13,271 nt of DNA, taken from Bacteriovoracaceae bacterium UBA1018 (GTDB lineage Bacteria > Bdellovibrionota > UBA1018). The notes below the pieces were generated by a model, which saw only the letters and a program-made list of their open reading frames with translations, had not been told where the DNA came from and ran no database searches. Each line of letters starts with the position of its first letter. Positions within the stretch are counted from its first letter, which is position 1. A program made the position numbers and the translations under genes. Of the stretch, positions 6,725 to 13,271 are shown in pieces. The DNA is taken from NCBI GenBank assembly GCA_002291495.1, contig DBAE01000156.1, forward strand, positions 12,269 through 25,539, in the 5' to 3' direction.

Positions 6725-7306
6725 TTATTTCTGTGGTGTGCCCTTTGGCGCTTTCGGCTTCTGCTTAATCTTTGGAAACAAGGAAGCATACTCCTCATAA
6801 CCTTCTGCGGTCAGGTTCTCCGCATGAACAAACCGCAGTGATGCCGAGTTAATACAAAAGCGTTTCTTGGTTGGCCCCGGTCCATCATCAAAGACATGTC
6901 CCAGGTGGGAGTCGCCATGTTTACTTCGTACTTCGGTGCGGCTCATTCCAAGAGATTTGTCCTCGTGAGTGGTAACGTTCTTGGACTCAATCGGCTGAGT
7001 GAAACTTGGCCAGCCAGTTCCAGAGTCGAATTTATCAATCGAACTAAAGAGGGGTTCACCTGATACGACGTCGACATAAATACCTGGCTCATGGTGATCC
7101 CAATAGGGATTATTGAACGGAGGCTCCGTGCTACCTTCACAAGCGACTTTGTATTGTGAGGGCTTCAGTATCTTTTTCAGCTCTTCAGGAGGCGCTTTCT
7201 TAAATGCTTTCTCATCCCATGCCATAGTACTTGGACCATACGCCGCAAAGAGGACGAAGATCAAGGCGGCTCGGGTCATCATTTTTTCTTTCTTCGAATG
7301 TGGCAT
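6725..7306 (-). CDS. msrB: Exported methionine-R-sulfoxide reductase
   Basis: Reduces the R form of methionine sulfoxide in proteins. A basic N-region and a hydrophobic stretch ([14 protein letters not shown]) form an export signal, so it acts in the periplasm. The MsrB domain runs about 42-175: [31 protein letters not shown] and the active-site [12 protein letters not shown] with catalytic Cys151. Two features stand out. The zinc CxxC pairs are lost ([13 protein letters not shown] where zinc forms have CxxC), and the resolving Cys of the SGCGWPSF type is Thr, leaving Cys56 in [12 protein letters not shown] as the possible resolving residue. The start is uncertain: ATG 7306 has GGAGGG 8 nt upstream (though that sequence also encodes Gly-Gly of msrA), while ATG 7282, eight codons in, makes an ATGA overlap with the msrA stop. 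Confidence 0.93.
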   Translation of the reverse strand: MPHSKKEKMMTRAALIFVLFAAYGPSTMAWDEKAFKKAPPEELKKILKPSQYKVACEGSTEPPFNNPYWDHHEPGIYVDVVSGEPLFSSIDKFDSGTGWPSFTQPIESKNVTTHEDKSLGMSRTEVRSKHGDSHLGHVFDDGPGPTKKRFCINSASLRFVHAENLTAEGYEEYASLFPKIKQKPKAPKGTPQK

Positions 7307-7899
7307 ACAGCATGCCCTCCTTTCTCGACATATTGCTGGTGGTAAGCTTCAGCCTTCCAAAAATCGGCGGCTGGATTAATTTCAGTAACGATCGCATTTT
7401 CTAACTCACCCGAAGCCTGCAGTTCATCTCGGGTCTTAAGTGCCTGCTTTTTTTGATCCGCAGAATGATAAAAAACGATAGATCGATACTGGGTACCTAC
7501 GTCCGGACCCTGCCGATTGAGTGTCGTCGGATCATGGAGGTGCCAAAATGTATCAAGTAATTCTGTGTAAGTAACTGTCTTTGGATCAAACTCCACTTGC
7601 ACTGTTTCGGCATGGCCCGTCTTGCCCTCACAGACCTGTTCATAGGTTGGATTGGCAACTTGTCCGCCCATATAGCCTACAGCGGTTGCTATCACTCCCT
7701 TATGCTTTCTAAACTCCTGCTCTACCCCCCAAAAACACCCAGCCGCAAAGCTAGCAAGTTCAGTCTTTGGAAGAGTCTTAGGAGCATTTTGAACAAGAAA
7801 TAAACCATTTTTACTCAGTTTTGAGTTCGCACTTTCTGCTCCACTCGCTTCATTTGTCATTGCCAAAACTGCCAAAAATCCGATGGCCCATGCTTGCAT
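7279..7899 (-). CDS. msrA: Exported methionine-S-sulfoxide reductase
   Basis: 206 residues; reduces the S form of methionine sulfoxide. The N-terminus [20 protein letters not shown] is a signal peptide with probable cleavage after SGA near residue 21, placing the enzyme in the periplasm. The catalytic motif is AAGCFWGVE (Cys55), followed by [38 protein letters not shown] and YRSIVFY, all standard for the family. A C-terminal Cys199 (GGHAVCH) is suited to act as resolving cysteine. AGGGAG lies 9 nt before the ATG. It is first in the minus-strand operon with msrB and a methyltransferase, and divergent from the HTH-repeat gene with only 52 bp between the starts. MsrA and MsrB together repair both sulfoxide diastereomers of exported proteins. 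Confidence 0.95.
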   Translation of the reverse strand: MQAWAIGFLAVLAMTNEASGAESANSKLSKNGLFLVQNAPKTLPKTELASFAAGCFWGVEQEFRKHKGVIATAVGYMGGQVANPTYEQVCEGKTGHAETVQVEFDPKTVTYTELLDTFWHLHDPTTLNRQGPDVGTQYRSIVFYHSADQKKQALKTRDELQASGELENAIVTEINPAADFWKAEAYHQQYVEKGGHAVCHIRRKKK

Positions 7900-7951
7900 C
7901 TCAAAGTCTCCCTGGACGAATAAGCGGCTAATTGCTACGGTGAGTCACAAT

Positions 7952-8434
7952 ATGACATCATCTCGGATTATACTCCTTCTTGCCGTTCTTGCGAATACCT
8001 CTCTTTGTACTCATGCCCTTGCCGATCGGAATCCTGGAAAGAGCGGAAAGCTAAAGTATCAGTGCTTAGAGTTTTTAACAGCAAAGAAGCCGCTCACCTT
8101 TAAGCTGCCCAAATCCGCAGAAGACTATCGACCTATTTCTGAAGTGATCAATATGTTGCGCGATCAATCCCTTCTGGGTAGCCAGGCCATGCTTTTAAAA
8201 GACATCGGTCAAATCATAGGCGCGGATCAAAAATATATGTCTAATTACGTGGCGGGCATACAAGAGCCCACTGACGCGGTCTATGAAAAACTAATGAAAT
8301 TATTCTTTGAAAAGTACCGAGGACTGATCCCTCATGTTGAACAGCGTTTTCCAAATAAATCGGCACTCAGAGGTTACCCATTCGGTGTGAATTCAGATCA
8401 AGATCTCGTCAAGCGGCTCTTAAAAGAGATGTGA
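7952..8434 (+). CDS. Exported helix-turn-helix repeat protein, 5' part before an in-frame TGA
   Basis: 160 residues up to the TGA at 8432-8434. MTSSRIILLLAVLANTSLCT followed by HALA-DRN is a signal peptide with probable cleavage after Ala24. The body holds one helix-turn-helix-like unit: LLKDIGQIIGADQKYMSNYV then AGIQEPTDAVYEKLMKLF (81-118), which reads like an XRE-type domain. The ATG at 7952 is chosen because it starts the signal peptide and GGTGAG lies about 9 nt upstream; an earlier in-frame ATG at 7883 lies inside msrA and would bury the signal. The reading frame continues without shift beyond the TGA into a second HTH, so this is very probably the first third of one 461-codon gene (7952-9337). 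Function unknown. Confidence 0.7.
   Translation: MTSSRIILLLAVLANTSLCTHALADRNPGKSGKLKYQCLEFLTAKKPLTFKLPKSAEDYRPISEVINMLRDQSLLGSQAMLLKDIGQIIGADQKYMSNYVAGIQEPTDAVYEKLMKLFFEKYRGLIPHVEQRFPNKSALRGYPFGVNSDQDLVKRLLKEM
8432..8434 (+). other. In-frame TGA interrupting the HTH-repeat gene
   Basis: The TGA lies in the same frame as the coding sequence on both sides. Read across it, the protein is LVKRLLKEM-stop-KQELAAKSGIHEASISRWENG, and the second half is a canonical XRE helix-turn-helix whose first helix is cut by the stop. A single C-to-T change (CGA Arg to TGA) would explain it. No strong ribosome binding site or ATG stands at the right place for a separate downstream gene. Explanations: nonsense mutation (pseudogene), sequencing error, TGA read-through, or two polypeptides restarted at TTG 8444. 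Confidence 0.75.
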
Positions 8435-9337
8435 AAACAAGAATTGGCGGCAAAGTCTGGTATCCATGAAGCTTCCATTTCGAGATGGGAGAATGGGCAG
8501 CCCATTTATTTATCTGAACATCGATTAGCACTGCTCAAGACCTATCAGACCTACGTCAATTCCGACTATTTGCTCGAATACGAAAAACTGCTTCGCTCAC
8601 CCAAGCCCATTCGTGCAATCACCGATATTGCCGTAGACCTACTCCCTTTTCCAAGAACGATCCCAGAAGTTCCTGAAGGATTTTCGTCCCAAAGAGCCGT
8701 CATGATGTATCTGGCGGATACATTCCCTAAAAAAGAGCTCATGCGAATTTTTAATGTCACTGAAGACGTAATCGCATTTTGGCATTTACGACGTTTTCCT
8801 CATCCGATTGCTCTGCAAAAAGCCGCAACGCTCTACGATCTGTGGGTCGTGTGCCAACAAAACGCCAAGCTCGTATGCGAGCTCTTGTCAGATGCATCCG
8901 ATAACTTTTCTTCAAACCCTATCACCCCTGAAGATCTTCAAGACGCTGAGACGGTTTTGAACACCGGTCCCATCGGAGATGATCACGCGCTTTGGTTTCT
9001 CTACGAATTTGGCTTTGATAATCCGGAATCCATCCTCGATCAGTACCCGCATCTCGCTTACATCTACCTTGAAGGCGATGACATTCAAAAACAGCTCCGA
9101 GCGAGATACAAAGCACTTGCGAAGTCATTTAATCGTACACCTAGCGAGCTCACTCAATTTATCGAGCGAACAAAACAGTACGAACTTCTGGAACTCAGTC
9201 GTGAAGAAAAGTCTGAACTCGATCTGATTGTTCATGACTTTACTCTGAGCGAAGCCGATCGCAAAAAGGCATATCAAGACCAGCTAAACGAGTTCAGAAA
9301 ATTAAACATCATTAACGGGCCCAAACTTAAAAAGTAG
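8435..9337 (+). CDS. 3' part of the HTH-repeat gene after the in-frame TGA
   Basis: About 300 residues in the same frame as the preceding exported HTH protein. It opens with KQELAAKSGIHEASISRWEN, a textbook XRE-type recognition helix. A more diverged unit follows: ELMRIFNVTEDVIAFWHLRR with FPHPIALQKAATLYDL. Another HTH-like stretch near the end reads ALAKSFNRTPSELTQFIERT. If translated separately the only likely start is TTG 8444, which would remove half of the first helix and leave a product without a signal peptide. Upstream there is only a poor AAGAGA-type site. The C-terminus is charged and helical (EADRKKAYQDQLNEFRK). It is best seen as the rest of one gene; if the TGA is real and not read through, this part is probably not made. 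Confidence 0.6.
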   Translation, partial: KQELAAKSGIHEASISRWENGQPIYLSEHRLALLKTYQTYVNSDYLLEYEKLLRSPKPIRAITDIAVDLLPFPRTIPEVPEGFSSQRAVMMYLADTFPKKELMRIFNVTEDVIAFWHLRRFPHPIALQKAATLYDLWVVCQQNAKLVCELLSDASDNFSSNPITPEDLQDAETVLNTGPIGDDHALWFLYEFGFDNPESILDQYPHLAYIYLEGDDIQKQLRARYKALAKSFNRTPSELTQFIERTKQYELLELSREEKSELDLIVHDFTLSEADRKKAYQDQLNEFRKLNIINGPKLKK

Positions 9338-9362
9338 AGCTCAAACTCAATACAATGAAGAC

Positions 9363-9402
9363 AAAAAAAGGCCCGAGCCACTCTCATCAAGCGCCTCGGG
9401 CC
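9363..9402 (-). terminator. Intrinsic terminator of ahcY
   Basis: Read on the minus strand, GGCCCGAG (9395-9402) pairs perfectly with CTCGGGCC (9370-9377), an 8-bp GC-rich stem with a 17-nt loop, followed at once by seven T residues (9363-9369). It lies about 30 nt after the ahcY stop. The same hairpin, 32 nt after the HTH-repeat gene on the other strand, may also slow transcription from that side, though the T tract there is broken. Confidence 0.92.
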
Positions 9403-9432
9403 CTCCTACTTTTGTAGTCTGACTCTTAGCGA

Positions 9433-10833
9433 TTAATAGCGGTAAGTATCCGTTTTGTATGGACCTTGAACAGGTACACCAATGTACTTAGCTTGGTCTT
9501 CACGAAGAACAGTCAATTGAGCGTTCAGTTTTTTCAACTGAAGTCGTGCCACTTTTTCATCTAAGTGTTTAGGTAATGTATAAACACCCAGAGGGTATTT
9601 ATCCGTTTGAGTGAAGAGCTCAATTTGAGCAATAGTTTGGTTTGCAAACGAAGAAGACATCACATAGCTCGGATGCCCAGTTCCACAACCCAAGTTCACA
9701 AGGCGTCCTTTTGCTAAGAGAATCATGCGTTTTCCATCTGGGAAAATCACATGATCGACTTGTGGCTTAATTTCTTCCCATTTGTATTGTTCAAGTGAAG
9801 CGACATCGATCTCATTGTCAAAGTGACCAATGTTACAAACGATCGCTTGGTTTTTCATCGCTTTCATATGGTCATGAGTAATGACATGGAAGTTTCCGGT
9901 CGCAGTAACAAAGATATCTGCCTTGTCTTTTGCGTAATCCATGGTCACTACGCGGTAGCCTTCCATTGCGGCTTGAAGTGCGCAAATTGGATCGACTTCA
10001 GTCACCCAGACCTGAGCTGAAAGAGCACGAAGAGCTTGTGCAGAACCTTTACCCACATCACCATATCCGCAAACAACTGCGATCTTACCCGCAATCATCA
10101 CGTCTGTTGCACGCTTAATACCGTCCACCAAAGACTCACGACAGCCGTAGAGGTTGTCAAATTTGGATTTAGTGACTGAATCGTTGACGTTAATGGCTGG
10201 GAACTTAAGTTCGCCGCGCTCATGCATCTGAATCAAACGATGAACACCCGTGGTGGTTTCTTCGGTCACGCCTCTGATTTGGGACAGGCGCTTAGAATAC
10301 CAATTTGGATGAACTTTCAATTTTTCTTTGATTGCAGCAAAAAGAACAGTTTCTTCTTCAGAAGTTGGTTTTGCTAGAACTGAGAGATCTTTCTCAGCAC
10401 GTGCTCCTAAGTGAAGAAGTAAAGTTGCATCTCCACCATCGTCCAAAATCATGTTGGAGTAGCCGCCGTCTTGCCATTCAAAGATGCGATGCGTGTAGTC
10501 CCAATATTCTGGGAGAGTTTCGCCTTTGACTGCAAATACCGGAACACCTGTAGCAGCAATAGCTGCCGCAGCGTGATCTTGAGTTGAGAAAATATTACAG
10601 GAAGCCCAACGAACTTCAGCTCCGAGCTCACAAAGAGTCTCAATAAGAACTGCAGTCTGAATGGTCATGTGAAGAGACCCGGTGATACGAGCGCCTTTAA
10701 GCGGCTTTTTCGCAGAATATTCTTCACGAATTGCCATTAAACCAGGCATTTCGGTCTCAGCAATTTTAATTTCTTTACGGCCCCAATCGGCTAATTTGAT
10801 GTCAGCAACAACGAAATCTTTTGGTGTTACCAT
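9433..10833 (-). CDS. ahcY: Adenosylhomocysteinase (S-adenosylhomocysteine hydrolase)
   Basis: Hydrolyses S-adenosylhomocysteine, the inhibitory by-product of SAM-dependent methylation, to adenosine and homocysteine; a cytoplasmic tetramer with bound NAD. 466 residues, the longer bacterial form with an insertion of about 40 residues (around 150-190, [20 protein letters not shown]). Visible signatures: [15 protein letters not shown] (53-67), [17 protein letters not shown] with Lys222 and Asp226 matching the human Lys186 and Asp190, the NAD-binding GYGDVGKG (256-263), and the conserved C-terminus KTDTYRY. GGGAG lies upstream of the ATG with a long spacing of about 11 nt. A long leader (10834 to about 11089) carries an SAH riboswitch, and a strong terminator follows, so the gene is probably transcribed alone. 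Confidence 0.98.
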   Translation of the reverse strand: MVTPKDFVVADIKLADWGRKEIKIAETEMPGLMAIREEYSAKKPLKGARITGSLHMTIQTAVLIETLCELGAEVRWASCNIFSTQDHAAAAIAATGVPVFAVKGETLPEYWDYTHRIFEWQDGGYSNMILDDGGDATLLLHLGARAEKDLSVLAKPTSEEETVLFAAIKEKLKVHPNWYSKRLSQIRGVTEETTTGVHRLIQMHERGELKFPAINVNDSVTKSKFDNLYGCRESLVDGIKRATDVMIAGKIAVVCGYGDVGKGSAQALRALSAQVWVTEVDPICALQAAMEGYRVVTMDYAKDKADIFVTATGNFHVITHDHMKAMKNQAIVCNIGHFDNEIDVASLEQYKWEEIKPQVDHVIFPDGKRMILLAKGRLVNLGCGTGHPSYVMSSSFANQTIAQIELFTQTDKYPLGVYTLPKHLDEKVARLQLKKLNAQLTVLREDQAKYIGVPVQGPYKTDTYRY

Positions 10834-10934
10834 GGATATTATAACTCCCTCTATTGAGCGGTTCGACCAAGCGTTATCTTACGGTCCCTTAAAGGCACCA
10901 TTGCAAGCAGACAAAGATGGGAGAAAATCGATTC

Positions 10935-10955
10935 GGGCCTAGAAATCTAAGACCC
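10935..10955 (-). terminator. Hairpin in the ahcY leader, weak terminator candidate
   Basis: On the minus strand GGGTCTTAG and CTAGGCCC fold into a stem with one bulged base and an ATTT loop. The following bases are GAATCGATTTTC, a poor U tract. It could be the terminator part of the riboswitch expression platform, or only a spacer hairpin. Confidence 0.35.
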
Positions 10956-10963
10956 TGATTGAA

Positions 10964-11027
10964 GGCTCTCACCGTCTTCGTGCACTTGATCAGTCAATAA
11001 GACTTGGCACGATGAATAGTGAGCGCC
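10964..11027 (-). promoter_or_regulatory. Alternative stem competing with the riboswitch pseudoknot
   Basis: On the minus strand GGCGCTCAC (11019-11027), which is the 3' strand of the riboswitch pseudoknot, can pair with GTGAGAGCC (10964-10972) at eight of nine positions. The long loop contains a further 5-bp stem, CGTGC (11007-11011) with GCACG (10979-10983). Without SAH the leader could fold this way and destroy the aptamer; with SAH the pseudoknot would hold GGCGCTC. This gives a plausible on/off choice. How that choice affects ahcY is not certain, because no perfect terminator or masked ribosome binding site is seen. Confidence 0.5.
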
Positions 11028-11085
11028 GTTTGGTAACTTGAACCCGAGCCTAGGGCAATTTGAAAGCCTTGCAGCGCTCCTCGGA
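11019..11085 (-). ncRNA. SAH riboswitch aptamer (ahcY motif)
   Basis: Read on the minus strand, the segment has the signature elements of the S-adenosylhomocysteine riboswitch. CCGAGGAGCGCTGC begins at 11084. P1 is closed by CCGAG (11080-11084) with CTCGG (11044-11048). An inner hairpin has GGC and GCC flanking an A/T-rich loop, and CTAGGCTCGG precedes the P1 3' side. After a short linker, AACGGCGCTCAC supplies GCGCTC (11021-11026), which forms the pseudoknot with GAGCGC (11074-11079). This motif is known to bind SAH far better than SAM and to turn on ahcY and related genes when SAH builds up. Its position in front of ahcY confirms the call. Confidence 0.92.
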
Positions 11086-11095
11086 TTCGTCACCC

Positions 11096-11101
11096 ACTAT
11101 A
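11096..11101 (-). promoter_or_regulatory. -10 box of the ahcY promoter (candidate)
   Basis: On the minus strand TATAGT precedes the riboswitch so that transcription would begin near 11089, just before the aptamer's first base-paired nucleotide at 11084. The region 17-18 bp further upstream has no good -35 (CCTCCC/TCCCCA), so recognition may rely on an activator or the assignment may be off by a little. Confidence 0.45.
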
Positions 11102-11155
11102 GCCCAATTTATTTGAATGGGGAGGACTTTTTTTGGCCGCTCCGTTATCCCTTTA

Positions 11156-12325
11156 TTACGCCCGCGACGGGATATCATCCATCAATATAAGAGCTTCTGA
11201 GGCCCATTTCTTTTCAAAACGGTCCTTAGGTACGTCGATGAGTGTTCGAGAAGCCTTAGAAAGACCCGAAAAATGACCCAGATGCTCAGGCCGGGCAGCA
11301 ATGATCCCACGCAAGGCCCTAGCATAGCCTACAGTTTTAGGGAGTCGATCCCAGCCGTGCTTCAGCGCTTCAATGACTTCGAGCAAGTCATTCGCAGGGA
11401 GATTTTCAGCAAGTTTTTCTCCCCATGAGTCGAAAAACGGGCCAGTTGGAATAAAAAACTCCGGACTCTTTCTAAGTGCTCTTGGTTTCCTTAACGCAAA
11501 ATGCCGATGATTTTCGAAAGCAAGCGAACTTCCATCGATCATCGATTTGTAAAGTTCTCCTGCTACCCAAAGGCGGCCCAAAAATCTAAGTTTTCCATCA
11601 TTATCAAAGGGTAATTGTGTGAGCTTATAATAGTAAAGTCTTAAGGGATCCGTCACATCGAGCTCCCACATATCCATCACTCGATCAAGGTCTCCAAAAT
11701 TATGAGCAATACTCGAAGCAGCCCGGAGTGATCCGAGACAATCACCTGCACGCCAAAGGGCACCGAAAATCTCTGAGTGCCGATGAATTTCATCCTGAAT
11801 CTTTTCAAATATCTCTTCTCGCTTTTTCTGAGCCTGCGGGTCGCGGTATTGTTTTAAGGCGCAATACGCAGCACATGAAACAGTAAACCACTCACCCAAA
11901 TGTCCACTGACGGGTTCATTTTCCCATTGCGACGACTGAGGCCCATATACATATCGGGCCGATAAAAGCGTAAAGTCCCACTTTCTCGCGTCGATCACCA
12001 GATCTGCCATCTTCAATGCTTCCGAAAGAGGCAACTGTCTCGGCCAAAGCTTTTGTCGTATCTGATTATCGACATCGGTAGGTACAGGTGTACCCACGGT
12101 CAAAAAGTGAGCACATAGGCACAAACGAAAATATTCAAAGTGACTGAGTTCCCCCAAAGACTCAGCCTTCAGTCCAAGGACGACCTGTGACGGAAGTAGA
12201 GCCCGGATCGCGTGAGCCTTGGCATTGTGCCCGTAGTCTTCATTGGTATGAAAGAGATACGGCATCGTATTTTCGATCTGAGAGATCAGAAGTTCGGGAG
12301 CTATCCCACGCGGTAATTGAGTCAT
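11156..12325 (-). CDS. Uncharacterised 389-residue soluble protein
   Basis: I do not recognise this family. The protein has no signal peptide or membrane segment and looks mostly helical and cytoplasmic. It is rich in aromatic residues (Trp, Tyr, Phe) and His; notable stretches are SGHLGEWFTVSCAAYCALKQ (140-159), FGALWRAGDCLGSLRAASSI (187-206), LRLYYYKLTQLPFD (228-241) and FFIPTGPFFDSWGEKL (290-305). A lysine/arginine-rich patch (RKPRALRKSP, 279-288) precedes the last of these. No catalytic motif can be named. The start at ATG 12325 has only a weak ribosome binding site. It lies 41 bp downstream of the MscS-like gene in the same direction, so the two may be cotranscribed. Its stop lies just upstream of the ahcY promoter region. 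Confidence 0.75.
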   Translation of the reverse strand: MTQLPRGIAPELLISQIENTMPYLFHTNEDYGHNAKAHAIRALLPSQVVLGLKAESLGELSHFEYFRLCLCAHFLTVGTPVPTDVDNQIRQKLWPRQLPLSEALKMADLVIDARKWDFTLLSARYVYGPQSSQWENEPVSGHLGEWFTVSCAAYCALKQYRDPQAQKKREEIFEKIQDEIHRHSEIFGALWRAGDCLGSLRAASSIAHNFGDLDRVMDMWELDVTDPLRLYYYKLTQLPFDNDGKLRFLGRLWVAGELYKSMIDGSSLAFENHRHFALRKPRALRKSPEFFIPTGPFFDSWGEKLAENLPANDLLEVIEALKHGWDRLPKTVGYARALRGIIAARPEHLGHFSGLSKASRTLIDVPKDRFEKKWASEALILMDDIPSRA

Positions 12326-12366
12326 TGCAGGCTCAGCTATAGCATAAAGCCATCCAGAATCTAAAC

Positions 12367-13271
12367 CTATCCTGCATGCTCCGCATACCGATAGGGTTCT
12401 TGGATCGCAGCTGGCGTATTAGTGGCTGCAACTCGCTTTTGCGGAAAACACTCAGGATACTGGCTCTGAATAAAATAAATCAGCTTCTCACGCACAGTAC
12501 ATCGAAGATCGAAGGCGTCGGAAGCATTTCTGGCACCGACCAAAAACCGAATCTCCATTTCGCTAGGACGAACGTCAGTCACTTGGACTGCAGCTACTCG
12601 ACCATCCCAAAGGGCACAGTCTTTTAGGATCCTGTGAAACTCTGCGCGTAATGGATCCATCGGCATCCTAAAATCGACATAGATGAGAATAGTTCCCAAA
12701 AGGTCCGCCGAAGCTCGGGTCCAATTTTGAAATGGTTTTTCTAAAAAGTAGGTAATTGGCACTACGAGTGTTCGCTTATCCCAGAGCCTGATTACTACAT
12801 AGGTAAAGGTGATCTCTTCAATCTTGCCCCACTCACCTTCAACGATCACGACGTCATCAATCCGAATCGGTTGAGTAAAGGCGATCTGAAAGCCAGCGAT
12901 TAAATTAGTCAAAGACTTTTGTGCAGCAAAACCGATAATCACCCCAGCCAATCCAGCAGAAGCGATCAAACTGCTGCCAATTTTGCGAGCGCCCTCAAAG
13001 TTCATGAGGATCAGAGCGCCTGCAATTACATTCAAAAAGATGAGAATCATCTTCTCAATAAACTGCACTTGTGTCCTAATTTTGCGCTGTCTAAGATTGT
13101 CTGGCCGAGCAACATCGAGCCTCGAATAGAGGCTAATCTTAACGAGCTTAACGATCCGGCCTAGCGTCCATACGCAGCTCAGCACCAGAGCGATTTGCAG
13201 CACCAAACTGATCCTGCCCGCCGTTACCTTTTGTAACCGCATTAAGGGCACCGCGATACTCAATCCCAGAA
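12367..13271 (-). CDS. MscS-family mechanosensitive ion channel (N-terminus beyond window)
   Basis: Membrane channel of the small-conductance mechanosensitive family, which opens under membrane tension to release solutes. The frame is open to the window edge: the codon at 13261-13263 is TTG, preceded by in-frame CTG and GGA, so the true start is likely outside. Hydrophobic segments lie at about 18-43 and 70-88 (counted from the TTG). The pore helix with the small-residue pattern SSLIASAGLAGVIIGFAAQK (97-116) is typical of MscS TM3, followed by LTNLIAGFQIAFTQPIRIDD and the beta domain with VEGEWGKIEEITFTYVVIRL and the VVPITYF motif. The C-terminal alpha/beta cytoplasmic domain runs to about 275, then a short Ala/Pro-rich tail. 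The following gene is the unknown 389-residue protein. Confidence 0.92.
   Translation of the reverse strand, partial: LGLSIAVPLMRLQKVTAGRISLVLQIALVLSCVWTLGRIVKLVKISLYSRLDVARPDNLRQRKIRTQVQFIEKMILIFLNVIAGALILMNFEGARKIGSSLIASAGLAGVIIGFAAQKSLTNLIAGFQIAFTQPIRIDDVVIVEGEWGKIEEITFTYVVIRLWDKRTLVVPITYFLEKPFQNWTRASADLLGTILIYVDFRMPMDPLRAEFHRILKDCALWDGRVAAVQVTDVRPSEMEIRFLVGARNASDAFDLRCTVREKLIYFIQSQYPECFPQKRVAATNTPAAIQEPYRYAEHAG

Larger units (their letters stand above)
10834..11155 (-). promoter_or_regulatory. Long non-coding leader region of ahcY
   Basis: This 322-bp gap holds no credible gene. From the upstream side it contains a candidate promoter (11096-11101), the SAH riboswitch (11019-11085), a segment able to compete for the riboswitch 3' strand (10964-10972), a short hairpin (10935-10955) and then about 100 nt of leader with no structure I can support. 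The ribosome binding site precedes the ahcY ATG. The stretch 11102-11155, after the end of the 389-residue gene, includes seven T's but no terminator stem placed to use them. Confidence 0.8.

Noticed and set aside
7883..7951. Upstream ATG at 7883 for the HTH-repeat protein
   Set aside because: It lies inside the start of msrA on the other strand and would bury the signal peptide; ATG 7952 starts exactly at it.
10838..10843. TATAAT (minus strand) just before the ahcY start codon
   Set aside because: It lies only 4 nt before the ATG, so a transcript from it would start inside the gene; it is part of the spacer after the ribosome binding site.
11128..11134. Run of seven T's on the plus strand as a terminator
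   Set aside because: No gene ends there on the plus strand and no proper stem precedes it; for the minus-strand gene the run is on the wrong strand (A's).

Overview
The window is a gene-dense piece of a mid-GC Gram-negative-type bacterial chromosome, shown by exported methionine sulfoxide reductases, a lipoprotein and an MscS channel. Gene style (ATGA couplings, KaiC-like/kinase pairing, SAH riboswitch on ahcY) suits a proteobacterium or a Bdellovibrionota/deltaproteobacteria-like lineage. That placement is a guess, because there is no rRNA or other marker. No mobile element, CRISPR array, tRNA or rRNA was seen.

Left part (1-3608). The 3' end of a likely KaiC-family ATPase overlaps a soluble histidine kinase with a degenerate receiver domain. 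The kinase overlaps, by ATGA, a GT87/DUF2029-type polytopic membrane glycosyltransferase. A second GT87-type gene runs towards it from the other strand, and the two 3' ends overlap by 50 bp.

Middle (3714-6039). A protein that looks like a CdiI-type immunity domain fused to a PhnA C-terminal domain is followed by a convergent small lipoprotein gene. A perfect 23-bp inverted repeat then carries a strong promoter for a three-gene operon: ArsR-family regulator, SRPBCC/AHSA1 protein and a ClpP paralogue. The operon is coupled by two ATGA overlaps, and its first message is probably nearly leaderless.

Middle-right (6036-9337). On the minus strand, msrA, msrB and a SAM methyltransferase form a compact operon; both reductases have export signals. 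Divergent from it is an exported protein built of several helix-turn-helix-like segments. An in-frame TGA interrupts this gene exactly at the start of its best HTH, so it is either a recent nonsense mutation, a recoding site or a sequence error.

Right part (9363-13271). ahcY (S-adenosylhomocysteine hydrolase) lies on the minus strand, with a strong intrinsic terminator behind it and a clear SAH riboswitch about 190 nt before its start. A downstream segment can pair with the 3' strand of the riboswitch pseudoknot, which suggests the switching mechanism. Upstream lie an unrecognised 389-residue soluble protein and an MscS-family channel that runs off the window.
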